Below, one piece after another: positions 32,623 to 41,042 of a stretch of DNA of 64,000 nucleotides. The notes under the pieces were generated by a model. That model did not search any database. It saw only the letters and a program-made list of their open reading frames with translations, and had not been told where the DNA came from. Where the stretch lies: positions 186,001-250,000 of the forward strand of contig JADKIU010000003.1 in assembly GCA_016722565.1 (NCBI GenBank), read 5' to 3'. Position 1 is the stretch's first letter; each line of letters starts with the position of its first letter. This stretch comes from Bacteroidota bacterium (lineage in GTDB: Bacteria > Bacteroidota > Bacteroidia > 2-12-FULL-35-15). The translations under genes were made by a program, and so were the position numbers.

Positions 32623-33101
32623 TTATTTATTGATAAGCGCTTTATGAACGTCCAAAACCTGCGGTATCAAAAGAGTTTGCTCATCATTTTGAATCACAAA
32701 ATCCGACCGTTTTACCTTTTCTTCATCATTTAGTTGAAGTTGCATTCGACTTAAAATTGCTTCTTTTGTGGCTCCATCACGTTTAATGGTCCGCTGAATT
32801 TTCAAGTCCAACGGTGCCACAACCGTTATCACTTTATCAACTTGTTTATACGCTCCGCTTTCAAACAAGATAGCGGCTTCTTTTAAGATATAGGGGGCTT
32901 TTTTCGATCGATGTTTTTTTCTTCATCCAGTATAGAGTTACCAAAAAGCGCTACGACTTGTTCCTTTACAGCCATATTTTCAGCAAGGAGCTTTTTTGAT
33001 TCTTCATCCGAATAATAAACGGGAATGCCCAGCAATTCAAACAACTTGCAAACAGTTGTTTTGCCACTTCCTATTCCACCAGTAATGCCAAGTTTCAGCA
33101 T
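32623..33101 (-). pseudogene. coaE: Dephospho-CoA kinase with internal deletion
   Basis: CoaE phosphorylates dephospho-CoA, the last step of CoA synthesis. The N-terminal part (from 33101) has the P-loop GITGGIGSGKTTVCKLF and continues to NIDRKK, then hits a stop at 32884. The C-terminal part resumes in another frame with PYILKEAAILFESGAYK (about 32850-32895) and runs to 32623. An intact family member is ~200 aa. The joined halves give ~157, so about 40 residues between the DR motif and PYxxxEAALLFE are missing, with a frame change. Because coaE is essential, this is either an assembly collapse or a dead copy with a functional gene elsewhere. Confidence 0.83.
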
Positions 33102-33103
33102 GT

Positions 33104-34093
33104 TTATTTTCGGATTATGTATTCAACTTTTTCGTTACTCAATCGCACAGAGCGAACATTGGCAGGTGATTTTACTAAAAACACTTTTAGCTTATTGTTT
33201 CCGGGCTCTATCTTGGTATAATCTACCGCAACTCTAAAATCACTTGCATTCACTTTCCCATACTCATCAAATGCAACTTGGTACTTTATTGTAATCTTAT
33301 CCGGAAAGGTTTTCATATTTAATCCAGCGGGTAAATTCACAACCTCAACCGGCAGCTCCAACACCGATTCCGTAAACTTGGTTACATTGATTTTCGCTTT
33401 TACAGTGTTTTGAGAAAATTCAATCTTTTTCATCGAAGAATCTTTAAAAAGTTTCAAATCCAAGACCATCGATTTATTTACTTTGTGGACTGATACCGGA
33501 ATGGTTTGAACAAAATTTATTGCTCCTAACACATTCGATGACCCTGAAATTTCAACAAAGCTCGGTTCCAACAAAACACTATCTGTTTGATGGTATTGTT
33601 CTTCAAAATCGAGGATGATGGATGCTTTTACCGGAACTCTTTTCGTAATCTTTTTATTGTAATTTATAAAAACAGTATCCGGTACAATATGAACCACTTT
33701 GATTGCGCTATTAAATTGGCTTGTTACTTTGTCCAATCGATCATTACAATTGATATAAAAATTGTTTTTTATCGAAGTCGCTTTTGCGTCTTTGATATCT
33801 AAAACAACGGTTTCCTTCTGTTGCTTTAGTTTGTAGATTAACAAATTAAAACCAGTTGAGCGAATTTCAACATCAATCATTTCCGGCAATTGATTCACAA
33901 TCAATTTATCTTTCGGTAGATTAATATATTTAACAGGAAAGCTAAGAGAAATGGAATATTCCTTTGATAACGACATCAACAACCAAATAAAAATTGAAAC
34001 CAATAGGCAGAAAATAAAAGTGACCGCTCGTCTGTTTGAACGTGCAGCATCCTTTAGATTTGTTTTAGTAGTTTTATTAAATATTGATTTCAA
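33104..34093 (-). CDS. YbbR-domain protein
   Basis: 329 aa with one N-terminal membrane helix (about 23-44, RAVTFIFCLLVSIFIWLLMSL). YbbR-type beta repeats follow, such as VNQLPEMIDVEIRSTGFNLL and LPAGLNMKTFPDKITIKYQV. In Firmicutes such proteins (CdaR) control the diadenylate cyclase; no such gene is in this window. The coaE start is 3 nt downstream, so they share a transcript, a common pairing in Bacteroidota. Confidence 0.85.
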   Translation of the reverse strand: MKSIFNKTTKTNLKDAARSNRRAVTFIFCLLVSIFIWLLMSLSKEYSISLSFPVKYINLPKDKLIVNQLPEMIDVEIRSTGFNLLIYKLKQQKETVVLDIKDAKATSIKNNFYINCNDRLDKVTSQFNSAIKVVHIVPDTVFINYNKKITKRVPVKASIILDFEEQYHQTDSVLLEPSFVEISGSSNVLGAINFVQTIPVSVHKVNKSMVLDLKLFKDSSMKKIEFSQNTVKAKINVTKFTESVLELPVEVVNLPAGLNMKTFPDKITIKYQVAFDEYGKVNASDFRVAVDYTKIEPGNNKLKVFLVKSPANVRSVRLSNEKVEYIIRK

Positions 34094-34135
34094 TTGGTCG
34101 CTTGCAAATTAAAGTTATGTGTTCGCATAAAATTA

Positions 34136-34171
34136 CAAAAAAAGCGTTGAGCAATCCAAATCACTCAACGC
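34136..34171 (-). terminator. Terminator after yajC
   Basis: On the minus strand GCGTTGAG and CTCAACGC (8 bp) around a 12-nt loop are followed by eight T. It is a standard intrinsic terminator 23 nt past the yajC stop. Confidence 0.85.
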
Positions 34172-34193
34172 CCATGAAGTAAGCTATTAAATC

Positions 34194-34475
34194 TTATTTT
34201 TGCTCTGCTCCCAACAAAGTGGAAGCATCCATTGAGATTGCACTCTTTTCAATTTTTAATTTCACACCACCTTCTACAGTAATCATAAAAGTTGCTTCTT
34301 GGATATCTGCAATTTTACCATGAATACCACCAATCGTTACAATTTTATCACCAATTTTAATGTTCTCGCGAAATTTCTTTTGTTCTTTTGTTTTTTTCAA
34401 CTGAGGGCGAATCATGAAAAAATAAAATACTACGATAATTAATACTAACGGAAGAAACTGACCTATTTGACCCAT
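34194..34475 (-). CDS. yajC: Preprotein translocase subunit YajC
   Basis: 93 aa with a single N-terminal membrane helix (FLPLVLIIVVFYFFMIRPQ) and the conserved YajC core KKFRENIKIGDKIVTIGGIHGKIADI. It associates with SecDF-YidC in protein export. It follows the DUF1573 lipoprotein gene, the usual order in this phylum. Confidence 0.95.
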   Translation of the reverse strand: MGQIGQFLPLVLIIVVFYFFMIRPQLKKTKEQKKFRENIKIGDKIVTIGGIHGKIADIQEATFMITVEGGVKLKIEKSAISMDASTLLGAEQK

Positions 34476-34531
34476 AATTGCTTGTTTTTTTTAATTGATT
34501 ACTTAATTATATAATTTTCATTGTTTTCTTT

Positions 34532-34586
34532 TCACTTAGTTACCTAGTCACTTAGTCACCTAGTCACGTTGTTACCTAGTCACTTA
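34532..34586. repeat. Tandem decamer repeat (CTAGTCACTT)
   Basis: Five to six imperfect CTTAGTCACC/CCTAGTCACT units lie in the gap between the DUF1573 and yajC genes. The same motif, in reverse, overlaps the end of the SRPBCC/VOC gene at 60684-60711. Confidence 0.7.
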
Positions 34587-34588
34587 AA

Positions 34589-35056
34589 CTATTCCTCTTC
34601 CGGCACATCAACTGTTGCACTAATCGTCAACACTTTCGTACTGGGTGTACAATTGGTAACCAAGGTAACTGTTTTTTTTACCAACCCTGATTTTCCACTA
34701 CTTTCAAATTTTACATCAATTTTTGCTGTTTGTCCTGGCTTAATTGCTTCTTTCGGATAGTTTGGAATGGTACAGCCACAGCTTCCTTGAGCGGAAGAGA
34801 TTACTAAATCGGAGCCACCGGTATTTTGGAACATAAATGCATACGAAACGGTTTCTCCTTGTGTAATTTTGCCAAAATCGTGCACCTCATCTTCAAATGA
34901 CATCACGGGAGTTGAGCCTGGAACAGCTTTTCCTGAAGCCGTTGCTGGCACATTAATCACATCAGAAGAAATCGTTCTGTCTTCAGAAGATTTATCTTGT
35001 CCGCATCCAACTGCCAGCAATGAAACTGCGAACGCTAAAATTAAGTTTGTCTTCAT
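34589..35056 (-). CDS. DUF1573 lipoprotein
   Basis: 155 aa from MKTNLILAFAVSLLAVGCGQ, with a lipobox AVGC at 16-19. The preceding ATG at 35092 gives a poorer signal sequence, so 35056 is chosen. One DUF1573 Ig-like domain (EVHDFGKITQGETVSYAF, CGCTIPNYPKEAIKPGQ) fills the rest. Probably an outer-membrane or periplasmic lipoprotein; function unknown. It sits between nusB and yajC, a typical neighbourhood. Confidence 0.88.
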   Translation of the reverse strand: MKTNLILAFAVSLLAVGCGQDKSSEDRTISSDVINVPATASGKAVPGSTPVMSFEDEVHDFGKITQGETVSYAFMFQNTGGSDLVISSAQGSCGCTIPNYPKEAIKPGQTAKIDVKFESSGKSGLVKKTVTLVTNCTPSTKVLTISATVDVPEEE

Positions 35057-35094
35057 TGTATTTATTGCTATAACATTTTTTCTTTTCAACACCC

Positions 35095-36042
35095 TTACTC
35101 CATCAATCCTCTACCCATTTTATTGAGCTTATCCCCTGCTTTAAAATCGGCTACAATTTTATCTAAAATTCCATTGATGAAAATTTTACTTTTCGGAGTA
35201 CTATACATTTTTGAAATTTCAATAAACTCGTTTAAAGTAACCTTTACGGGAATACTGGAGAAATGCAAAATTTCGGCAACAGCCATTTTCATCAACAAAA
35301 CATCCATCATGGCAATGCGCTCCACTTCCCAGTTTTTTGTTTTATCGCCAATCATTTTTTCAATCTCATCGTTGCGCATTACGGTTTCACGAAATAAATC
35401 TTTCACAAACAGCATGTCCTCTTCTTTGTCTTTGTATAACGACATAATTGGAGCATCCGGAGCAGCATCTTCTTTTGAAGACTCAATCAACTTCACCACC
35501 ATTGGATTTACAATGTAAATATCATCTCCCCAATGCAAGTTTTTCTCTTCATACAAATGATTCAACAATTCGAAATCAGCAATGGATTCTTTAAACATCT
35601 CTAATACAAAATCGCGGTGGGTATTAAACGAATCATCCGAAACATTCATGAATTTTTCAAACTCAGGAGATGCTTTGATATTATTGAAAATCTTTTTTAC
35701 CAATTCAAATTCATTGTTCCAATTAATTCTTCGGTTATTAATTTCACGCTGTACATGAATATTTTCCGCTAACTGGTTAATAAACTTATTCTCAATAAAT
35801 TTTAAATTGGGATTCAAATCGTGTTCGGTAGGAAGTCGTTTTACTTTCGCCTCTTCCATCAACACGGTAGCCACGTGTCTTAATTCAATTAGAAACGCAA
35901 GCTGATAAATAAACAGGTCATAGATTTTATCTATTCCGGCAAATAATTCCTTCTCACTTCTTGCAATGTCTTTTGTGTCGGATTGAAAAAATCCGTACAA
36001 CGCTTGCATCACCTTTATTCTTAAATACCTTCTGTTTAACAT
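35095..36042 (-). CDS. nusB: Transcription antitermination factor NusB, long form
   Basis: 315 aa, twice the length of E. coli NusB, as usual in Bacteroidota. The start MLNRRYLRIKVMQALYGFF is the family N-terminus. The C-terminal half (about 205-300) has ETVMRNDEIEKMIGDKTKNWEVERIAMMDVLLMKMAVAEI and VTLNEFIEISKMYSTPKSKIFINGILDKI, the conserved RNA-binding fold. The insert in between is specific to the phylum. NusB acts with NusE on rRNA antitermination. Confidence 0.93.
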   Translation of the reverse strand: MLNRRYLRIKVMQALYGFFQSDTKDIARSEKELFAGIDKIYDLFIYQLAFLIELRHVATVLMEEAKVKRLPTEHDLNPNLKFIENKFINQLAENIHVQREINNRRINWNNEFELVKKIFNNIKASPEFEKFMNVSDDSFNTHRDFVLEMFKESIADFELLNHLYEEKNLHWGDDIYIVNPMVVKLIESSKEDAAPDAPIMSLYKDKEEDMLFVKDLFRETVMRNDEIEKMIGDKTKNWEVERIAMMDVLLMKMAVAEILHFSSIPVKVTLNEFIEISKMYSTPKSKIFINGILDKIVADFKAGDKLNKMGRGLME

Positions 36043-36136
36043 ATCAAATAACTATGTACGAATGACTAATTTACTCCATCGAACCTGCCTAACGCTGGCA
36101 GGTTAAGAAAACATATACGAATTACGAATTCTGTTA

Positions 36137-37243
36137 TTAAAACTTCACTTTAATTTTACCAATATCTTCCAATCGTTTTTCAGCAAGGCGATTTGCAGCC
36201 ATATAGGTTGGAATGTTTTGTTCTTTGGATAATTTAAAAATATTCAAAGTAGTATCATAAATTTTTTCAGCATGTGCCATTGCGCGCTCACGGTTATATC
36301 CTTCTAACTCATAAAACACATTGATGATACCGCCTGCGTTCACAACAAAATCAGGAGCATAAATGATGTTTTTCTCTATCACCATTTTCCCATGGACATT
36401 TTCGTCTGCCAATTGATTGTTAGCAGCACCACAGATAATGGAACACTTCAAACGATTTAAGGTATCCGTATTAACGGTAGCACCTAAAGCACATGGCGCA
36501 TAAATGTCCATATCCATATCGTATAATTTATTTCCATCGGCAATCACCTCTGCACCTGTTTCTTTTGCGATTGCTTTTAAACGCTCTTCATTGATATCAA
36601 AAATGGAAACTTTTGCTCCTTCTTTTACCAAGTGTTTCACCAAGTTTTCGCCTACGTGACCGATTCCTTGAACCACCACTTTTTTGCCCGCCAAGCTATC
36701 ATTTCCCCATTTCTCTTTTGCAGATGCTTTCATTGAAAGGTAAACACCATACGCAGTAACCGGAGAAGGATCTCCACTACCACCCATATTTACAGGCAAT
36801 CCACTTACAAAATCAGTTTCCATTTTAATGTACTCCATATCTTTTGTGCTCACTCCAACATCTTCAGCAGTGATATACTTTCCGGATAAACTGTTTACAA
36901 ACTTACCGAATCTGCGCATCAACGCTTCATTTTTCTGTGTTTTTGAATCCCCAATAATCACTGCTTTTCCACCACCTAAATTCAAACCTGCAACCGATGA
37001 TTTATAAGTCATCCCTCTTGATAGACGCAATACATCTGTCAATGCTTCCATTTCATTGTTGTACATCCACATGCGTGTACCACCTAAACTCGGACCTAAA
37101 ATCGTATTGTGAATTGCTATAATTGCTTTTAATCCAGTATCGTTATCGTTGCAAAAAACCACTTGCTCGTGATTGTTCAAAGTCATTTGAGCGATCACAG
37201 GATTTTCTGCCAGAGGAGATTTTTTTATATCCAGAACTTCCAT
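36137..37243 (-). CDS. ldh: Leucine/Glu/Phe/Val dehydrogenase
   Basis: 368 aa. The catalytic lysine lies in GLNLGGGKAVIIGD (~93), followed by TAEDVGVSTKDMEYI. The NAD-binding motif is VQGIGHVGENLVKHLVKEGAKV (~185-206). It oxidatively deaminates branched-chain amino acids to 2-oxo acids with NAD. Length and motifs fit leucine dehydrogenase best, but phenylalanine or valine specificity cannot be excluded. It is divergent from the ABC exporter gene. Confidence 0.88.
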   Translation of the reverse strand: MEVLDIKKSPLAENPVIAQMTLNNHEQVVFCNDNDTGLKAIIAIHNTILGPSLGGTRMWMYNNEMEALTDVLRLSRGMTYKSSVAGLNLGGGKAVIIGDSKTQKNEALMRRFGKFVNSLSGKYITAEDVGVSTKDMEYIKMETDFVSGLPVNMGGSGDPSPVTAYGVYLSMKASAKEKWGNDSLAGKKVVVQGIGHVGENLVKHLVKEGAKVSIFDINEERLKAIAKETGAEVIADGNKLYDMDMDIYAPCALGATVNTDTLNRLKCSIICGAANNQLADENVHGKMVIEKNIIYAPDFVVNAGGIINVFYELEGYNRERAMAHAEKIYDTTLNIFKLSKEQNIPTYMAANRLAEKRLEDIGKIKVKF

Positions 37244-37420
37244 GTCTCTTTTTTGTTAATGAATTAGTAGAATGGTGGTTATTTTTTTAAGTACTTTTGA
37301 ACCGCTAAAAATACCGCCTGTATTTTATTTGACCGCAAAATTATATTTATTTTCCGAGTGGACAAAAATAAACAGACAGAAGCGTAATTTTAGCAGACCA
37401 ATACAAAAACAGTAATAAAC

Positions 37421-39184
37421 GTGGGATCTCTCAAACATATCAATAAATACCTCTACAAGTATCGGTTTCGATTGCTTTTGGGAGTAATATTTGTGGGTGT
37501 CTCCAACTATTTCGCAGTAACAGCTGTTCCCTACATTCGTCTCACCATCGACTATTTAAAAACGGCCAAGGCGGAAGGGATTCCAGAAGACGAAAGCTAC
37601 CACCTACTGCTTGTTTACGGATTATACACCCTAGGATATGCCCTTTTGAGTGGATTTTTCCTGTTTTTAATGCGCCAAACCATCATTGTCATGTCGCGGT
37701 TAATTGAATACGACCTCAAAAACGAGATGTATGCACATTATCAAAAGCTGGATACCGCCTTTTACAAACGCAACAATACTGGCGATATGATGAACCGCAT
37801 CAGCGAAGATGTAGGAAGGGTGCGGATGTATATTGGTCCTGCCATCATGTATATTCTCAACACCTCCTTTTTATTTTTCTTTACCATTACCGAAATGATT
37901 CATGTGGATGTAAAACTAACCTTGTTTGTATTGATTCCATTACCTTTTCTTGCTATTTCTATCTATTACGTTAGCAATACCATCAATAAAAAAAGCACCA
38001 AGGTTCAAGAGCAACTCTCCGACATCACCACACATACTCAGGAAGCGTTCTCCGGAATTCGAGTATTAAAAGCCTATGGCAGAGAGCATCAATCGTTAAC
38101 CGATTTTGAAGTACAAAGTAATTCGTACAAAAACTTAACGATGGGGTTAATCAAAGTCGAATCACTTTTCCAACCATTCATGATTTTATTGATTGGCTTA
38201 AGTACGCTTTTCACCATTTACATTGGTGGAATGCAAGCCATTGGTGGAAAAATAACCTATGGTAATATTGCCGAATTCATTGTATATGTGAACCGTTTAA
38301 CTTGGCCCATTGCGTCCTTAGGCTGGGTAACCTCTTTAATACAGCGAGCTGCCGCATCTCAAACCCGAATCAATGCATTTCTACATACTGCTCCTGAAAT
38401 TGTCAGTCAAACTACCGAAACCGCACCAATTGAAGGGGATATTGAGTTCAAAAATGTGAGCTTCATTTACCCGGATTCCGGAATAACCGCCTTAAAGAAT
38501 GTTTCTTTTACCATACCAAAAGGCAAAACCTTAGCCATTATTGGACGAACCGGATCCGGCAAATCCACAATTGCGAATTTAATTTGCCGCTTGTACGATG
38601 TGAGTTCGGGAGAATTATTGATCGACCAACAAAATATTAAAGTCATCCCAACATCTTCACTCCGAAGCCAAATAGGGTATGCACCGCAAGAGGTGATCTT
38701 ATTTTCTGATACGATTACGCATAACATTGCCTTCAGTATTGATGAAGATGTGCAACTGGAAGAAGCCATTGTTCAAGCTGCAAAAGATGCCGCCATCTAT
38801 GAAAACATCATGAGTTTTAAAGACCAGTTTGAGACAGTAGTAGGCGAAAGGGGAATCACCTTGTCAGGGGGACAAAAACAGCGTATTTCCATTGCCAGAG
38901 CGATTATCAAACAACCACGAATTATGATTTTTGACGATTGTCTTTCTGCGGTGGACACAGAAACAGAGGAAGAAATTTTGGGTAACCTTCGAAAAGTGAT
39001 GACTGGCAAAACCTGCTTGATTATCAGTCATCGTATTTCCACAGTAAAAAATGCCGACAACATTCTAGTAATCGACAAAGGAGAAGTGGTTGAATCGGGC
39101 TCACACCAACAACTAATTGAAAAACAAGGTGCTTACTTTGAATTGCACAAGATGCAGTTGCTAGAAGAAGAAAAAACAGCCTAA
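37421..39184 (+). CDS. MsbA-like ABC exporter (half transporter)
   Basis: 587 aa starting at GTG. A six-helix ABC membrane domain (about 15-315) is fused to an ATPase (about 340-575) with Walker A IGRTGSGKST, Q-loop APQEVILF, signature TLSGGQKQR, Walker B IMIFDDCLSAVD and switch histidine ISHR. It works as a homodimer or pairs with another half transporter. Substrate (lipid, peptide or drug) is open. Confidence 0.9.
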   Translation: MGSLKHINKYLYKYRFRLLLGVIFVGVSNYFAVTAVPYIRLTIDYLKTAKAEGIPEDESYHLLLVYGLYTLGYALLSGFFLFLMRQTIIVMSRLIEYDLKNEMYAHYQKLDTAFYKRNNTGDMMNRISEDVGRVRMYIGPAIMYILNTSFLFFFTITEMIHVDVKLTLFVLIPLPFLAISIYYVSNTINKKSTKVQEQLSDITTHTQEAFSGIRVLKAYGREHQSLTDFEVQSNSYKNLTMGLIKVESLFQPFMILLIGLSTLFTIYIGGMQAIGGKITYGNIAEFIVYVNRLTWPIASLGWVTSLIQRAAASQTRINAFLHTAPEIVSQTTETAPIEGDIEFKNVSFIYPDSGITALKNVSFTIPKGKTLAIIGRTGSGKSTIANLICRLYDVSSGELLIDQQNIKVIPTSSLRSQIGYAPQEVILFSDTITHNIAFSIDEDVQLEEAIVQAAKDAAIYENIMSFKDQFETVVGERGITLSGGQKQRISIARAIIKQPRIMIFDDCLSAVDTETEEEILGNLRKVMTGKTCLIISHRISTVKNADNILVIDKGEVVESGSHQQLIEKQGAYFELHKMQLLEEEKTA

Positions 39185-39331
39185 TTTGCTCGTATTCCCT
39201 TTACCACTATCAAATCCTCATTACTAACAAGCTTTCAAAAGTTATTAACAAGCCTTGTTTTAGCAAGTTTTTTTGTAAACATTTGTCAGAATGTAATTAT
39301 TAAACACGTTAAAACAACAACATTAACAACG

Positions 39332-39691
39332 ATGGAAGAAGGATTTGACAAAAACGGAATGGACAGAGAAGAAATTTTCTCGAAATCTGTTAGAGCAGGT
39401 AAAAGAACTTATTTTTTTGATGTAAAAAGCACCAAAGGAAATGATTACTATTTGACAATTACAGAAAGCAAAAAACGCTTTGGTGATGATGGTAAATTCT
39501 TTTATGAAAAACATAAATTGTTTTTATACAAAGAAGATTTTGAAAAATTTGCAGAAGGTTTAAACGAAGCAGTTGCTCACATTAAATCTATTTCTCCTGC
39601 AATTGAACCACGCCCTGAATACGTTCCAAATGAAACACCAAAAACAGATTCTAGTTTTTCGGATGTGAATTTTGAAGATTTAGATAAATAA
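39332..39691 (+). CDS. PUR-family DNA/RNA-binding protein (DUF3276)
   Basis: 119 aa. The PUR repeat is visible as IFSKSVRAGKRTYFFDVKSTKGNDYYLTITESKKRF and EKHKLFLYKEDFEKFAEGL, followed by an acidic tail. Related proteins (BpuR in Borrelia) bind single-stranded nucleic acids and affect transcription. It is widely conserved as a single copy in Bacteroidota. Confidence 0.93.
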   Translation: MEEGFDKNGMDREEIFSKSVRAGKRTYFFDVKSTKGNDYYLTITESKKRFGDDGKFFYEKHKLFLYKEDFEKFAEGLNEAVAHIKSISPAIEPRPEYVPNETPKTDSSFSDVNFEDLDK

Positions 39692-39759
39692 TTTTAGTTT
39701 ATACCTTAAATAAATCCCTGCTCTGTTTGATAACGGACAGGGATTTTATTTTGAAGGAC

Positions 39760-39880
39760 TGGTTCACTTGTCACTTCGAGTGATTCTCTGACGAAGGAAG
39801 AGAAGTATATCGAGAAGTAATTACAAAGTGTTCTCGATATATTTCTTTCGCTGTTGCTCCAGAAACACTCGAACTGACCA
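39760..39880. repeat. Long inverted repeat sharing a 50-bp unit with 27400-27449
   Basis: The right end (39831-39880, TTCTCGATA...GAACTGACC) repeats 27400-27449 with about three changes. Here a left arm also exists: TTCGAGTG near 39776 pairs with CACTCGAA near 39867, and ATATCGAGAA pairs with TTCTCGATAT (39808-39840). The whole is a ~110-bp foldback element, of which the 27-kb site keeps only one side. Confidence 0.72.
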
Positions 39881-39903
39881 TACAATTTTAAAACTCAAAC
39901 AAA

Positions 39904-40146
39904 ATGAATATAAACGACTGGATAGGATTTATCGGAGTAACCATTTTACTGATTGCATTTTTTCTCAACCTCTCCAACAAACTTCACAAAGATTCTTACG
40001 CCTACATTCTGATGAACATTTTCGGGGCAGGCATCGCTTGTTTAGCTTCTCTGTTGATTCATTACCTACCTTTTGTGATATTGGAAGGTTGCTGGACAAT
40101 TGTATCCATCATTGCGTTGGTTGGGGTGATGCGGAAAAAAATCTAA
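39904..40146 (+). CDS. Small membrane protein (CBU_0592-like)
   Basis: 80 aa with three hydrophobic helices. The start NDWIGFIGVTILLIAFFLNLSNKL and LEGCWTIVSIIALVG match the CBU_0592-type membrane domain of unknown function. Confidence 0.75.
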   Translation: MNINDWIGFIGVTILLIAFFLNLSNKLHKDSYAYILMNIFGAGIACLASLLIHYLPFVILEGCWTIVSIIALVGVMRKKI

Positions 40147-40251
40147 TTCATTAACAAATTCTTCCTATTCAAAAAAAGCCAGCCACCGATTAGCTGATTA
40201 AAAAATTAAAATTGTTGCTGATTCATTGCTAAGGCAATGTCTGATTCAATT

Positions 40252-40350
40252 TAAATCTTCCAATTTTTTTTAGAGGGCTAAAATCTGCGAATCTGTGGCT
40301 ATTTAAATCTTCCAAATTTTTCGAGTTTAAAATCTGTGAATCTGTGGCTA
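40252..40350. repeat. Two tandem ~50-bp repeats
   Basis: AAATCTTCCAA...AAATCTGCGAATCTGTGGCT (40252-40301) is repeated at 40303-40350 with substitutions and small gaps. It is non-coding, just downstream of the DUF2179 gene. Confidence 0.72.
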
Positions 40351-40354
40351 GCCA

Positions 40355-40954
40355 TTACTTCCCTTTTCTTGCAGGAAACATTTGTCGAATGGTTGCAAAT
40401 CCACCTCCCGCATTTTCTGTAAAAACACCTTGACTGGTATTTTTAATTTCTTCGATGGAATAAAAAGCCGTTGGATTGTATTTCCGGATCAGTTGCACCA
40501 CTTCTTTTACATTCTTGCGTTTGATGATTGTAAAAATCATTTTTACTGGCCCTACAGCCCCTTGCGCATCCACCACAGTTATTCCATGATTGTCTTTTTT
40601 AAAGGCTTCCAACAATTCACTGCAATCTTGATTGGTGATGATTCGAATTACTTGTAAACCCAAGGCCAACTTTTCTTCTATCCACAACCCTACAAAAGTG
40701 CCGGTAGCAAAACCACCTGCCCATGCTAAGTAGCAGGCAACATTGTTCAAATTTTTCATCACTTGGGCTACCACAATGATCCAAATCAACACTTCGAAAA
40801 AACCCAACAGCGGAACCACTTTTCGAAAACCTTTTGAAATAAAAACATGACGCAATGTTCCCAAACTCACATCACAAATGCGAGAAAAGAAAATAATCAA
40901 CGGCAAAAGTATCCAGTTGTAATAATCAAAATGACCGTAGGCATCTAAAAACAT
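40355..40954 (-). CDS. DUF2179/UPF0316 membrane protein
   Basis: 199 aa with three N-terminal helices (DUF5698 part, RICDVSLGTLRHVFISKGFRK) and a cytoplasmic DUF2179 domain (about 110-185, HGITVVDAQGAVGPVKMIFTIIKRKN). Family members are integral membrane proteins of unknown function. A strong terminator of the upstream T9SS gene lies before it, so it has its own promoter. Confidence 0.87.
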   Translation of the reverse strand: MFLDAYGHFDYYNWILLPLIIFFSRICDVSLGTLRHVFISKGFRKVVPLLGFFEVLIWIIVVAQVMKNLNNVACYLAWAGGFATGTFVGLWIEEKLALGLQVIRIITNQDCSELLEAFKKDNHGITVVDAQGAVGPVKMIFTIIKRKNVKEVVQLIRKYNPTAFYSIEEIKNTSQGVFTENAGGGFATIRQMFPARKGK

Positions 40955-40991
40955 AATCTATCTAAATAAATGATATGGTAAAAGTAGGTGC

Positions 40992-41020
40992 AAAAAAAAT
41001 CCCCCGAAGATTCGAGGGAC
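40992..41020 (-). terminator. Intrinsic terminator of the BNR-repeat T9SS gene
   Basis: TCCCTCGAA/TTCGGGGGA (9 bp, one G-U) with a 2-nt spacer is followed on the minus strand by eight T. It is a textbook intrinsic terminator 23 nt past the gene. Confidence 0.9.
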
Positions 41021-41042
41021 TTATTAACTAACAATCTAATGT

